DNA of 64,000 nucleotides from Cymodocea nodosa (lineage: Eukaryota > Streptophyta > Magnoliopsida > Alismatales > Cymodoceaceae). The stretch lies in NCBI GenBank assembly GCA_036874045.1, contig CM072345.1, positions 11,456,501 to 11,520,500 on the forward strand, written 5' to 3'. Positions within the stretch are counted from its first letter, which is position 1; each line of letters opens with the position of its first letter. Shown here piece by piece: positions 23,701 through 33,563 of the stretch. The position numbers and the translations under genes are program-made. Under the pieces are notes generated by a model. The model worked only from the letters and a program-made list of their open reading frames with translations, was not told the origin of the DNA and did not search any database.

Positions 23701-26700
23701 ATGCCTTGGAATCCTAATCCATCTCCATCAAATTTTAATTTCAGACAATCTCATCGTACCTTTACACGCAACACTGAAAATCCTGGTAATGATGCTATGG
23801 AGCTTGTGTCCAGTTTGGGGAAGGCCTTATATGATTTTGGGCGTGGGGTGGTTGATGATATTGGCAGAGCAGGCAGTTCTATCTCTATGAGTGCCACAGG
23901 AGAGAACATGAAAGATTCAAACTTGGTATTGTCCATAGTTAATGATGTTAAAGGTATGCCATTTCCTACTGCAAATGCAAAACTTGCAAGAATGGGGATA
24001 ACGGAGCTTTGGGTTGGAAATGCAGAGCAACAGATCCTGATGCATCAATTACGTGATAAGTTTGTTCACCCACAGTGCTTAGAGCACCCAATATTAGCCA
24101 GTTTTCTATCAAGTCAATCACTTCATAGTGTCCTAAAATTAAAACCACTGAATTCATCCCTTCTATCAACTAACATGAAATTTTTATTTAGTGAAAATTG
24201 GGTAAACTGTTTGACAGAATCAAAAAGAACTCCTTGGTTCAGTTGGAGAAACAGAAAGGAATTGTCAGATGCACCTACCACAGAATGGATACATCTTTTC
24301 TGGAAAGTCTTCAAGGAACTAAATGGAGATGTGTCACTTTTTAATGATTGGCCCTTGATTCCTGCATTTTTAGGTAACCCTGTTTTATGTCGAGTAAGGT
24401 GCCGTGATCTTGTGTTTATCCCACCTATCAGCAAGTCAATTGAACACGATGAACCATCAACCATGAGATCTGAAGCAAATGAGACGTTACATCCTGTCTT
24501 TACTAACAGTACAGAATTTGGGCTGATGAAACTATACCTCACTTCTTTCGAAATGATGAAATCAGAATACTCATGGTTGCTTGAACTGCTGAATCGGTGT
24601 AACATACCTGTTTACGACATGTCTTTTATGAATCATGGTGCTCCTTATGATTGCTTTCCCGTTCCTGGACAGAGATTAGGAAAGGTAATTGCTGGCAGGT
24701 TTCTTGCAGCCAAATGTGCTAATTTATTTTCTAAGCCAGAACCTTTCCCAGTAGAAGATTGTGATAGGTTGTTTTCCCTTCTTGCAAAAGATTTTAATTC
24801 TTCAGATGGGTCTTTATACACAAGAGAAGAGCTCGATATGCTTTGTGAACTTCCAATCTATAAGACAACTGTTGGAAGTTACACAGAATTGCATGGTCAT
24901 AACAAATTCATTATATCTTCATCTGGATTCTTTCGGCCAATCAATGATCTGTGCCTTGTAAGCTCTGATGAAGGAGTTCAATTTTTACTTGCACTTGGAG
25001 TACAAGAGTTGCATGATCAGGAAGTACTGGTAAGATTTTCCTTGCCTGGTTTCGAAGACAAAACATCAGAAGAACGAGAGGACATTTTGATATACATACA
25101 CACAAATTGGGGAGAGCTACAGTTGAATTTAACTTTGTTGAATACCTTAAAACAGACAAAGTTTGTAAGAAGTGCAGTTGAACATTGTGAACAGCTATTT
25201 AAACCCTGTGATCTTCTTGATCCATGTGATAAATTATTATCTTCAGTGTTCACCGGAGATAGAATAAAATTTCCTGGTGAGAGGTTTGTTACAGATGGTT
25301 GGCTTCAAATTTTAAGGAAAACAGGCCTTCGGACAACATCAGAAATGGATATGTTAATTGAATGTGCAAGAAAAGTAGAGCTTCTGGGTAAAGAATCATC
25401 AATATATTCTGAAACCACTGATGATTTTGAGTCACAATTTTTCAGTGCTCAAGATGGGATCTCTTCAGAAGTTTGGTATTTGGCTGAGTCGGTTGTTGTC
25501 AAAATGTTTGCAAATTTTTCTGTACTTTATGACAACAAATTCTGTGACGTGCTAAGTAGAATCTCTTTTATACCTGCTGAAAAGGGTTTTCCAAATATTG
25601 GTGGCAAAAAGGGTGGGAAGCGTGTCCTTTGCTCATATGCTGAAGCAATTTTGTTGAAAGATTGGCCTCTAGCATGGAGTTGTGCACCTATATTGGCTAA
25701 CAGAAATGTTATTCCTCCTGAATTTTCATGGGGGGCATTTCATCTCAGAAGTCCTCCAGCATTCTCCACTGTCTTGAAGCATCTTCAGGTACTATTAACT
25801 TTGCTGCATGCAACGGTAACTTATTGGCATTGTTCATAACATGGAAGACGATGGTATGCAGATGGTTGGAAAAAACAATGGTGAGGATGCTCTTGCACAC
25901 TGGCCAATGTTACCAGATATGCTGACAGTTGAAGATGCTGCATGTGAAGTCCTAAAATATCTCGATAGAATTTGGGGATCGCTATCTTCCTCAGGTTTGT
26001 ACAGTTTCTTAGTTTGCTGTTTATTAACCTTTTTCTGATTCCTATTCAACTAGACAGCTCACCAGGGAAGCCAACTAAAGACAACACAAGGACGGGAATG
26101 AGATTAATGTTGGTTATAAATGCTGTTAGACTTAGTAGCCTTGTTTATACAAGTATAATGTGTTAGAGGAGAAAATCAAATGAGATTAACTACAAATAAA
26201 GGGTTATAAGGAGATACATATAGGGTTTTGGATAAATGGATATCTAATAACCCTATAATACATGATAACAACCAAATATAGAAAGATTCTAATAACTTTC
26301 AACACTTCGTAGGCTAGAGAATATATGTGTCATACCCAGTTTGCCATAAAAGCTCTTGGTTAGTTACTCTAAAGATCGAGTTTAGAATGTTGAAATAAGA
26401 ACACACATTATTGTATCTCAAATACAGTGAAATATTTTCAAGGTGAACCCTATAAAAGTATTGATATATTTTATACAAAATTTACAAATATGAGTGGATC
26501 TAAATATTAATGAGGAAAATCTACCTGAAAACTTCAAAAATAAAATAATATGGAAAAAATAAAAAAATACCTTAAGGTCTTTCTAAATTGATGGACAACA
26601 GCAACTTTGGTGACCTTTGTTGAGCTTCTCCAACAAGGAAACACACTTGTGGCAGTGCTGGATTGGAGGAAAACAGTAGAAGAGAAATGAGAGGGAGAAA

Positions 26701-29700
26701 GTAAAATGTTGAGAGAAATGAGAAAAGAAGCAGAAGCCAACATCCATGTGGCCCCAAGGAACAAAAAAAACTCAACTTTGTTTTATATGAAGTTTTGAAT
26801 GAAATTTTTGTGATAAATTGATTGAACTTGTGCTATTGGCATCATGAAGGCATAATTCATGTCAACATCCTAGAAAATTGACATATTGGCAAAGTTTCAT
26901 TAACATATGTTAATGTTGAACTCCATTCTACCAAGGCATTACAGAGACTTCTTTTGATCCATCTCCTCTGACATTATCTATTTTGTTAGTTTGAGAATTT
27001 ACTTCAGTTGCAAGATAACCAGCCCATTGCTATCCACATGTCTCTGTTCTAAGAACTATTGCTTTATTAGCCTTAGATAGTTCATAGATCTGACTCAATC
27101 TCCTCATATATGTTATGTACATGTGGCATTGTTACTTGCCCATCAAATGTCTGATATCTGAATTATTTCCATTATTCATGGTTGTAGTTGTAAGGGTTTC
27201 TAGGCAAGGTATGATTCAAGCTTCCTCCTGGATAATTCTTGACAAAGTCCATTACACGTTAAGGAAAACTCCATGTGCACGGTTTTAAAAATTTAGTGGC
27301 TTGGTAATTTTTGTTAATGGATTCTAAAGGTGTCCAGTTGATCATTTCTTGTAAAAGCAGACCACCTGTAGTTGTGTATGTGCATGATATTTTATTTATA
27401 GACTGCAACACTTCAGGGATATAGGGGATTAATGAAATTTTGAAGGCATATTTTGGCACTAACGGGGGGGCATTGCAGATACTAATGTATATAAAAAGTG
27501 CTCCTAGAAAGAAACTAATGTATAGGATGGTTGGCTACCTATAGATGAGGCTTTCTTAGATTCTAACTATGCAAGAGACAAGGGATATCAGAAGTCTATC
27601 TCTGGTTACTATATTTTTGTTGAAGTAAACCTAGATACATAAGAGTAGCTAAAAACAAAGCATGGTCTCCAAATCCAATGTAGAAGTTGAGTATTGTTCC
27701 ATTATGCAAACAACATGTGAGATGATCTGGCGTTTTGTGAGCTTGATTTTGCCATAGATGTTCTTATGATCATGCATTGCAATAACCAAATCACTTATCC
27801 ATTGCCAATGATCCAACCTTTCTTGAGTGCACCAAACATATATGGGTGAGTTGTGATTACACCTTTGACTTGATGAAATCATATCTACATCCTATACTTA
27901 GTCATGAGAGCAGTTGACAATAAATATATTTGACAAATGTAGCAATTCCATGTTCAAAAAGAAGATAAATGTGCTAATTGTAGAACTTTGTAACAAGTTA
28001 AGCATGATAAATATATTTGCTCTAACTTGAGGGGGTGGATCGTCTTATTAGTACTACCTTGTTTGTATTAGCATATGGATTGATGGGTTCTTGTATATCC
28101 ATTCATCTAGTAACTCTATATATATGTAATCAACCCTAGTAATGAAATTTAAGCTCTTGCTATCTTTCTTCACAAATGTGAAGCAAAATACCAATGTTAA
28201 ATATATTAATCTTATCAATGAAAATAATTCCTAAAAATCTAAAATAATATGTACAAGATGCATTCAATAGTTATAATGATGAATAAAGAAGTTCTAAAGT
28301 CCAAATAGATGAAACAAAATCAGGGTGAATTTGTGACAAAGATGGTTTCTATTCTCTCCTCATGTAATAATAATAACTCATGTCATAATTACGCTATGAG
28401 GGGGGTCAGCCATGTGAATCCTTTTTGTTTTTTCTATATATTTCTCTCTATAGTCAAATCTTTGATTAAATTACATAATTTGCAATCTTTTGTCATAATT
28501 CTTAACCAAGTAGTTTTAGATTTTGCTCAATTGATAATTAATTTTCTTTCCTAATTGATGTATTTTTTGATATTTTAAGGATGCAATCAAACCACCCTAG
28601 TTGATTTTCTCTTATTTTATTTTTAATTAGTGCAACTCTTATTCTATTTCTAATAAAATCATTTTTTAGCTTATCTCTTATACTATTACCACTCATCTAT
28701 CTAAGTATTTATACCTTTGCAACATTAACTTTTTTGCACATGATCATGTTTTACAACCTAGTATGTTAAACCATAAAGAATTCATAATCATTTTCTATCC
28801 TCTCCCCATGAATTCATAAATTATTTTCCAGTCAAGATCCATGCCCCTATCTTCTTATTTTCCCTTTGAGCTTCTACAAACCTTTTTGTTGATTGTTCAA
28901 AGAATTAATGAAAAGTTGATGTAATTGATCTTTTTTGCAGACATCTCTGACTTACAAAAAGTGTCATTTCTGCCAGTTGCAAATGGCACTCGTTTAGTTA
29001 CTGCAACAGCTCTTTTTGTGCGTCTGACAATAAATCTCTCTCCATTTGCATTTGAACTTTCTGCTTGTTACCTACCATATTTGAAGGTCCTCAAGAACAT
29101 TGGGATACAGGATTGTCTTACTGTATCATATGCTAAAGACCTTCTGTCAAACATTCAGAGTTCTTGTGGCTATCAGCATTTGAATCCAAATGAGCTTCGT
29201 GCCGTGATGGAGATATTACAATTTATTTGTGATTCTTCTAGTGCAGGACTAGATGGATTGGACTGGTCATCAGATGCAATTGTTCCCGATGATGGTTGCA
29301 GACTTGTGTTTGCTAGGTCATGCGTGTACATTGATTCATATGGATCCAAGTTTTTAAGCAATATTGACAGTTCAAGAGTCAGATTTGTACATCCAGAGCT
29401 GCCTATGAAGATATGTACGGCTTTAGATGTCAAAAAGTTATCTGATATTATCATTGAGGTAAGAATAAGTCCTCAAATCCATACAGATCTATTAATACAT
29501 ATTTCATGTACTTGTTGATTTTAATTAAAAAGATTACTATCTTTGCAGTTAGATAGCATTTGTTCATTTTTTTTGTAGGAAGTTGATGATGAATTACTAG
29601 TGGTCGACAATATAAGATCAGTTACAGCGAAGAGCATAGCAGACAAGCTCCTCAGCCGATCTTTACAAGAAGCTGTATGGGTAGTTGCTCATGGTATTAT

Positions 29701-31264
29701 TGATCAGATGCCCTCGTTAGAGGGTTTGAGCTTCGAGAAATTGCAAGCTTCGTTAGAAACTATATCAAAAAAATTGCAGTTTGTGAAGTACATTTATACT
29801 AGATTCTTTCTGTTACCCCATTATATTGATATCACTTGTGTAAAAATAAATTCTGTCATTCCCGAATGGGACGAGAGATCAAGGCATCGTGGTGTGTACT
29901 TTGTGGACAAATCAAAAACTCGTATATTGATTGCAGAGCCCCCAAGTCATATGTCCATCTATGATGTTGTTTCCATTGTTGTGAGCCAGGTCCTGGGCAT
30001 ACCTTTGACTTTGCCTATTGGTTCCTTATTATCAAGTCCTGACATGTCAGAGAGAGCAATTATGTGTACCCTTAGACTTGGTTCTGAAACCAGAATACCA
30101 GCATATAAAGAAAAGAACATGTTATTGGGCAAAGAATTGTTGCCTCAGGATGCACTTCAGGTGCAATTTCATCCCTTGCGGCCTTTTTACATGGGAGAAA
30201 TAGTGGCATGGAGGATGGGTAAGAATGGAGAGAAACTAAAATATGGTAGGGTTCCACAAGATGTAAGACCATCTGCTGGACAAGCACTTTACAGGTTAGC
30301 TGTAGAAACGGCACCTAAAGATACCCAACAACTTCTTTCTTCGCAAGTGTTTTCCTTCGGCAGTGTTTCAATGGCAGATGGATCCTCATACGCCATTAAA
30401 GGTAATGAGGAAAATGAGGTTCTCGAGCAAGCAAGCAGGTCTGCTGGGAGTTCCAAATCCGCTGGAGAGGTGAGCCTGCTGGTGTACCATAGTTTATGTA
30501 ATCTAATGAATTTAGCATGGCGTAACATATTGCTGACCTTTTTTTTTTTTTCAGAATGCCGAAAGGCCACAGTTTGGTAGGGTAACCGCTGCAGAATTGG
30601 TGCAAGCGGTCCATGACATGCTATTGGCTGCAGGTATCAACATGGATACTGAGAAACAGACCCTTTTGGAGACAAATCTTACTCTTCAAGAACGTGTTGA
30701 AGCAGCTGAAGTTGCTCTCCTGGTTGAGCAGGTCGTTCTCTTACCATCCTCTATTGAAAATAAAGACGATATTGGCATTTGTTTGCATTCATCTGAATGG
30801 GTCTACAGCATTTTCATAAGATTTTATTTTAGGATTAAAAATGGGAAGAACTGAAAGTTACAGATTATTTCCAAAAGCATTGACAGTAACCTAACGCAAT
30901 ATTTTTGGCTAACTTTTTTTTCTGACTTTAGTGACGCTGACAACAATGATATATCCCAGTACTTAAGATTTAACGTCATCATCATCACATCTCAATTATG
31001 CTCTCCAGACTTACTTTCTTGTGACATTAACTTGCTTGATTTTGCTCTCGATCTCTTCTTTTGCAGGAGAAGGCTGATTTGGCTACCAAAGAAGCTGATG
31101 CAGCAAAGGCAGCATGGTCATGCCGTATTTGCCTCACTGCTGAAGTTTCTGTCACCATCATTCCCTGTGGTCATGTTTTGTGTCATAGATGCTCTTCTGC
31201 AGTTTCTCGTTGCCCTTTCTGCCGTAGCCATGTCTCCAAAACTGTCAAAATCTATCGTCCATAA
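2728..31264 (+). CDS. Sacsin-like giant protein with C-terminal C3HC4 RING finger (5' end outside window)
   Basis: Eleven exons join in frame: 2728-8723, 9383-10884, 11046-11309, 13958-14175, 17591-17862, 22761-25788, 25862-25994, 28941-29458, 29579-30469, 30555-30731 and 31067-31264. Every junction has GT/AG and matching phase, giving 4,398 residues plus stop. The plant homologue (Arabidopsis AT5G23110, recalled as about 4,700 residues) suggests roughly 300 N-terminal residues lie upstream. The block GRAFCFLPLP...NGYFEVSSNRR occurs at about 2746 and again at about 6992, with a diverged third version at about 22846, so three sacsin repeats are present at least in part. An HSP90-like ATP site is clear at 5881-5922 (FELVQNAEDAG) and 6103-6135 (SIGRFGLGFN). 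The RING finger (31121-31222) has all eight ligands, CxxC, CxH, CxxC and CxxC. Animal sacsin is a chaperone-like protein with a ubiquitin-like and a J domain; the RING end suggests ubiquitin ligase activity in plants, which is inference. Family identity is near certain; the biochemical role is not. Confidence 0.95.
5797..6370 (+). other. Intact HSP90-like ATPase region of the middle sacsin repeat
   Basis: Within the long first exon, the encoded segment from FGQHEALTTRLKHIL to the FRFPLRG stretch is a classical sacsin/HSP90-type N-terminal domain. The N-box ExxxNxxD is complete: Glu at 5893, Asn at 5905 and Asp at 5914. The ISRIGQDSKLEKPLSIGRFG stretch (about 6061-6120) and the following glycine-rich turn supply the lid and second ATP motif. 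In GHKL enzymes Asn and Asp bind Mg and adenine and Glu is catalytic, so ATP binding and hydrolysis are plausible for this repeat. Confidence 0.85.
8724..9382 (+). other. Intron, no element recognised
   Basis: 659 bases between the AG/GTATAC donor and the gacacag acceptor of the sacsin-like gene. AT-rich. No LTR, coding remnant or clear repeat was seen. Confidence 0.8.
11760..11945 (-). mobile_element. Copia LTR fragment, minus orientation
   Basis: Read on the minus strand, a purine tract (caatttgagggaaag, about 11935-11919) is followed by tgttagaatatgag, the usual polypurine tract and LTR start of plant Ty1/copia elements. The LTR-like sequence continues down to about 11760 and includes a TATA-like ctctatataag. 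It lies in the 2,648-base intron 11310-13957. No coding part can be read, so this is a decayed end fragment. Confidence 0.6.
12113..12236. repeat. Tandem repeat, about 43-44 bp, three copies
   Basis: Three diverged copies start near 12113, 12156 and 12200, each reading roughly gtggattgttaatctt(t/g)aggtatc followed by cacaaaacc and ctaaatagt. Intronic. It probably derives from the adjacent retroelement. Confidence 0.8.
12907..13216. repeat. Direct repeat of about 80 bp with copia primer-site remnant between copies
   Basis: A segment at about 12909-12991 (containing aattaagaggagggtc and gactattcaaca) recurs diverged at about 13134-13217. Between them, at about 13104-13121, the minus strand reads a TGGTATGGCATCAGAGC-like sequence, an altered tRNA-Met primer-binding site of copia elements. 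This suggests LTR debris in minus orientation. Confidence 0.55.
14302..14329. repeat. Perfect 13-bp inverted repeat, 2-base loop
   Basis: tatcattctatta, ct, taatagaatgata forms a perfect hairpin in the intron 14176-17590. A neighbouring 15-base direct repeat (gatatgtgtggaaat at about 14326 and 14395) extends from it. Possibly part of a small inverted-repeat transposon; no target duplication was identified. Confidence 0.7.
15080..15400. repeat. Diverged direct repeat of about 115 bp (LTR-like)
   Basis: About 15080-15196 and 15278-15400 share a pattern: gtagaaatgt, acatttaacttaaaa, a ttttttctttatatat stretch, and a ccatgtgggactatt or tatgtaggactatt end. The ggactatt end resembles many copia LTRs read on the minus strand. 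The copies are clearly old. Intronic. Confidence 0.5.
16350..17290. mobile_element. Copia LTR and primer-site debris
   Basis: On the plus strand an LTR-like end (tttctagggttaatgaaatt) leads into acatggtaccaaagc at about 16558-16572, a degraded primer-binding site. On the minus strand, about 17280 to 17135 reads tgttagagtctagcatgtgac through to a catggtatca-like site, another LTR end. The 560 bases between give no readable pol. The two ends face inward, so they may come from different elements. Confidence 0.45.
17952..18083 (+). repeat. 5' LTR of the copia element (about 130 bp)
   Basis: It matches 22492-22610 almost base for base from ttaagtgtgatgaagatgta to ccctaatctctttt. By eye there are about five substitutions and a few small gaps. 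The first 11 bases appear duplicated (ttaagtgaga, ttaagtg). It includes a perfect small inverted repeat, GTAAATGGAT, G, ATCCATTTAC. It ends directly at the primer-binding site. Confidence 0.88.
22492..22610 (+). repeat. 3' LTR of the copia element (about 119 bp)
   Basis: Starts with tgttaagtg after the polypurine tract and ends at ctctttt, matching the 5' copy. Its length is unusually short for copia LTRs, which are commonly several hundred bases. High similarity between the LTRs contrasts with the many stops inside the element. Confidence 0.88.
25995..27349 (+). other. First part of a 2.9-kb intron, no firm element
   Basis: Intron 25995-28940 of the sacsin-like gene. This part is AT-rich. 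The piece at about 26060-26270 has LTR-like character on the minus strand (ttagatatccatttatcc), but no primer site or purine tract supports it. No coding remnant was seen before about 27350. Confidence 0.5.
27350..28174 (+). mobile_element. 5'-truncated copia remnant (RT motif, RNase H, 3' LTR)
   Basis: Reverse transcriptase motif VVVYVHDILFI at about 27368-27400, with the catalytic YVDD changed to YVHD. RNase H follows from 27559 (DSNYARDKG...SISGYYIFV), then SIANDPTFLECTKHI at about 27798-27843 and an EQLADIFTK-like end. The polypurine tract cttgaggggg is at 28026-28035 and an LTR runs 28036-28174 with a tctatatatatg box. Stops and frameshifts are frequent. It lies entirely inside the sacsin-like intron; no 5' LTR was found. 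Confidence 0.85.
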
Positions 31265-33563
31265 GGTTCTATAATTTTGCGGAACTGACTGGAAATTCTT
31301 CTGCTTCATTTGCACACAAGTATACTTATCAAGCTTCCGTTCAAAAAGGGGAGAAGATGGGGATCCATACCATCTGCCAGATGGGGAATCAAATTAATTG
31401 TACAGACTAATTATCTACAACGATTCGATTGAGATATGAAATAAGATTGTGCATAGTTGTACAGCAAAAGAAATGACTTCATTGACATGAAATATGATTT
31501 TCCAAATTTGTTTCCAGAAAAGTACTTGTGATTCATTTTTTAGCAAGATGTATGCTTTTATATAACTTTCACAGTAAGCGAAAAATTAAAATCATAACTG
31601 GGCGTGTAATAAGACTTAGGTTGTGCTCGTGCATGATGCGTTCTTAATTTTTCCGTAGAAGTATTTCTTGCGAAAACGTAGGTCCAAAGGCATGCAGCGC
31701 ATCTCTCTGTTTCTTAAACGTAGCTTTCACATTTTAGTTTAAATCTAATATTTTTCAAAAAGTTAATGCAGAGATAGATTATGAAAAAAGTTACTAAAAT
31801 ATTGTTTTGTATTTTCAAGGATTCTTTTATATTCGCAGAAAGTCATTTAACATTAATTTTCAACAAATCAGTTTTTCTGAAAAGTATGCAAAAATAGCAT
31901 TCCCGGTAGATGCTGCTCGATACGCGGCGAACTTCATCAGAAGCCACCACATCATCCAGAACCAATGGATGAGAGGAAATCAACTTGGGTCCAAACGATG
32001 GGACCGCTTTTGTCCTTGCAAGAAAATGACGAGATACCTTACCTGCAGTTTATTAAAAGCCCATGCCGATCATTGCACATGCATTCGATAAATCCCCGGA
32101 AAACAGTAATGGCCGGAACCGACGTTCCCGCTCGGTCGGTGGCCAGTCACCTGCGTCGACGACGACACCACTAATCTCTTAAACGAACTGCGAGGATTTT
32201 AAATACAACGTTATAAGTAATTATCTTACTATTTAAAAGTAAATGTATCACATTTTTTTAATATTTAATTCAAATGTATAATAAGTTGATGTATATAAAA
32301 CTTATAATATTTTTAATCGTAAATGTCTGTTTAACAAACGAAAACGTAACAATTCTTGGAAGACCAAGTGCTTGGATTAATAGATTGATGATGGCATGAC
32401 AATAGTATAAAATAAATAGATTATACCCAACATTTGGAGGATGCACTAACTTTTAATTGTTAACTTTCGTTAATAATTTTAGCTTCACATGGATAATCGT
32501 GACCAACATTATAATCTTACGTCTACCGCATTCCAAAATCAAAATCGAGTTTATACATACCTACGGTTTCGTCGGATCACTGAATATACACCACGTATAA
32601 TTTGTCCAGCTATCATCCAAATTATGTACAATCGGGTCGATCGCTTTTCTTTTTCAAAAACGATTGCAGATCAATACAGATTGAGAATTTAATGATGTCC
32701 AGAATGATCCATCTAAACAATAAAGCCTTCTATCCATCAATCAATCAGTAATGCATGCAAGATGGTTTCTCTTCCCAGACAGGAAGGAATATACCGTGCC
32801 TATCATGCTCCACCATCCATCTCTTCTTTTATCTTAACAATATTTGCTTGTGTACATACGTTAAACTACGCTAAAATAGTCCAATCTTGCGTTGCGAAGG
32901 AAAAGTCCGGAATTTAAAGGCACTACCTTTATTTATTTACTTTAAAATAAATAAAAAAATACAGACAGATCACTCCGTGGAAATAATAATAGCCCAAGCG
33001 TCGGCAACGGCCGCAGGAGACAACGCGAGATCCGTATTCATAAATCACCCATACCCATGCAAATGAGAGAAAAAATTTAAAATAAATAAATAAAGCAATA
33101 TCAAGTCAACCTTAAATATTAAAATCGCTTTTTAAGAATAATCATAGTGACAATTATTTTTAAATTCTGATAAAAATTATTTGTATTTTGAGAAACGAAT
33201 ATATATCAAAGGAATCGCTATATCCGGTGCAAAATAAGAAATACGAACCACTCCGAGTCTGCCACGTGGCGTGACGGTGCAAGCATAATAACATAAGGAA
33301 GGAGCCTAGAAGGAGGGCAACTGCCAGGCGTCTCGGTTTCTTCCCCCAGGTTTGGAGAATCCGAAGCCCTCACTCCCTTCCTCCAGCCATCGGATCTTCG
33401 ACGGAACTCGACCGAATCCCGACGAGCGAACTCCCTGCTCTACTGTTGCCACAGATTGCGGCGGGCTTTGGAGGAAGGTTAGGGTTCAGGGAATTGTCCT
33501 GTTCCCACCCCTTCACCCCCGGCCGGGATCGCGTGGAGAGGGGAGTGGGCGTGTCGTCGAACG
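31265..33563. other. Intergenic: sacsin-like 3' UTR, then LysM gene promoter and leader
   Basis: AT-rich from 31265 to about 33240, with no coding or repeat structure recognised. GC content rises sharply from about 33240, marking the promoter and 5' leader of the LysM gene. Confidence 0.6.
33261..33270. promoter_or_regulatory. Perfect G-box palindrome GCCACGTGGC
   Basis: A ten-base palindrome with an ACGT core, 293 bases upstream of the LysM start codon. Such G-boxes bind plant bZIP and bHLH factors. Position and perfect symmetry fit a promoter element; function is inferred. Confidence 0.55.

Noticed and set aside
26060..26270. Possible minus-strand LTR in intron 25995-28940
   Set aside because: LTR-like words but no primer site, purine tract or second copy.
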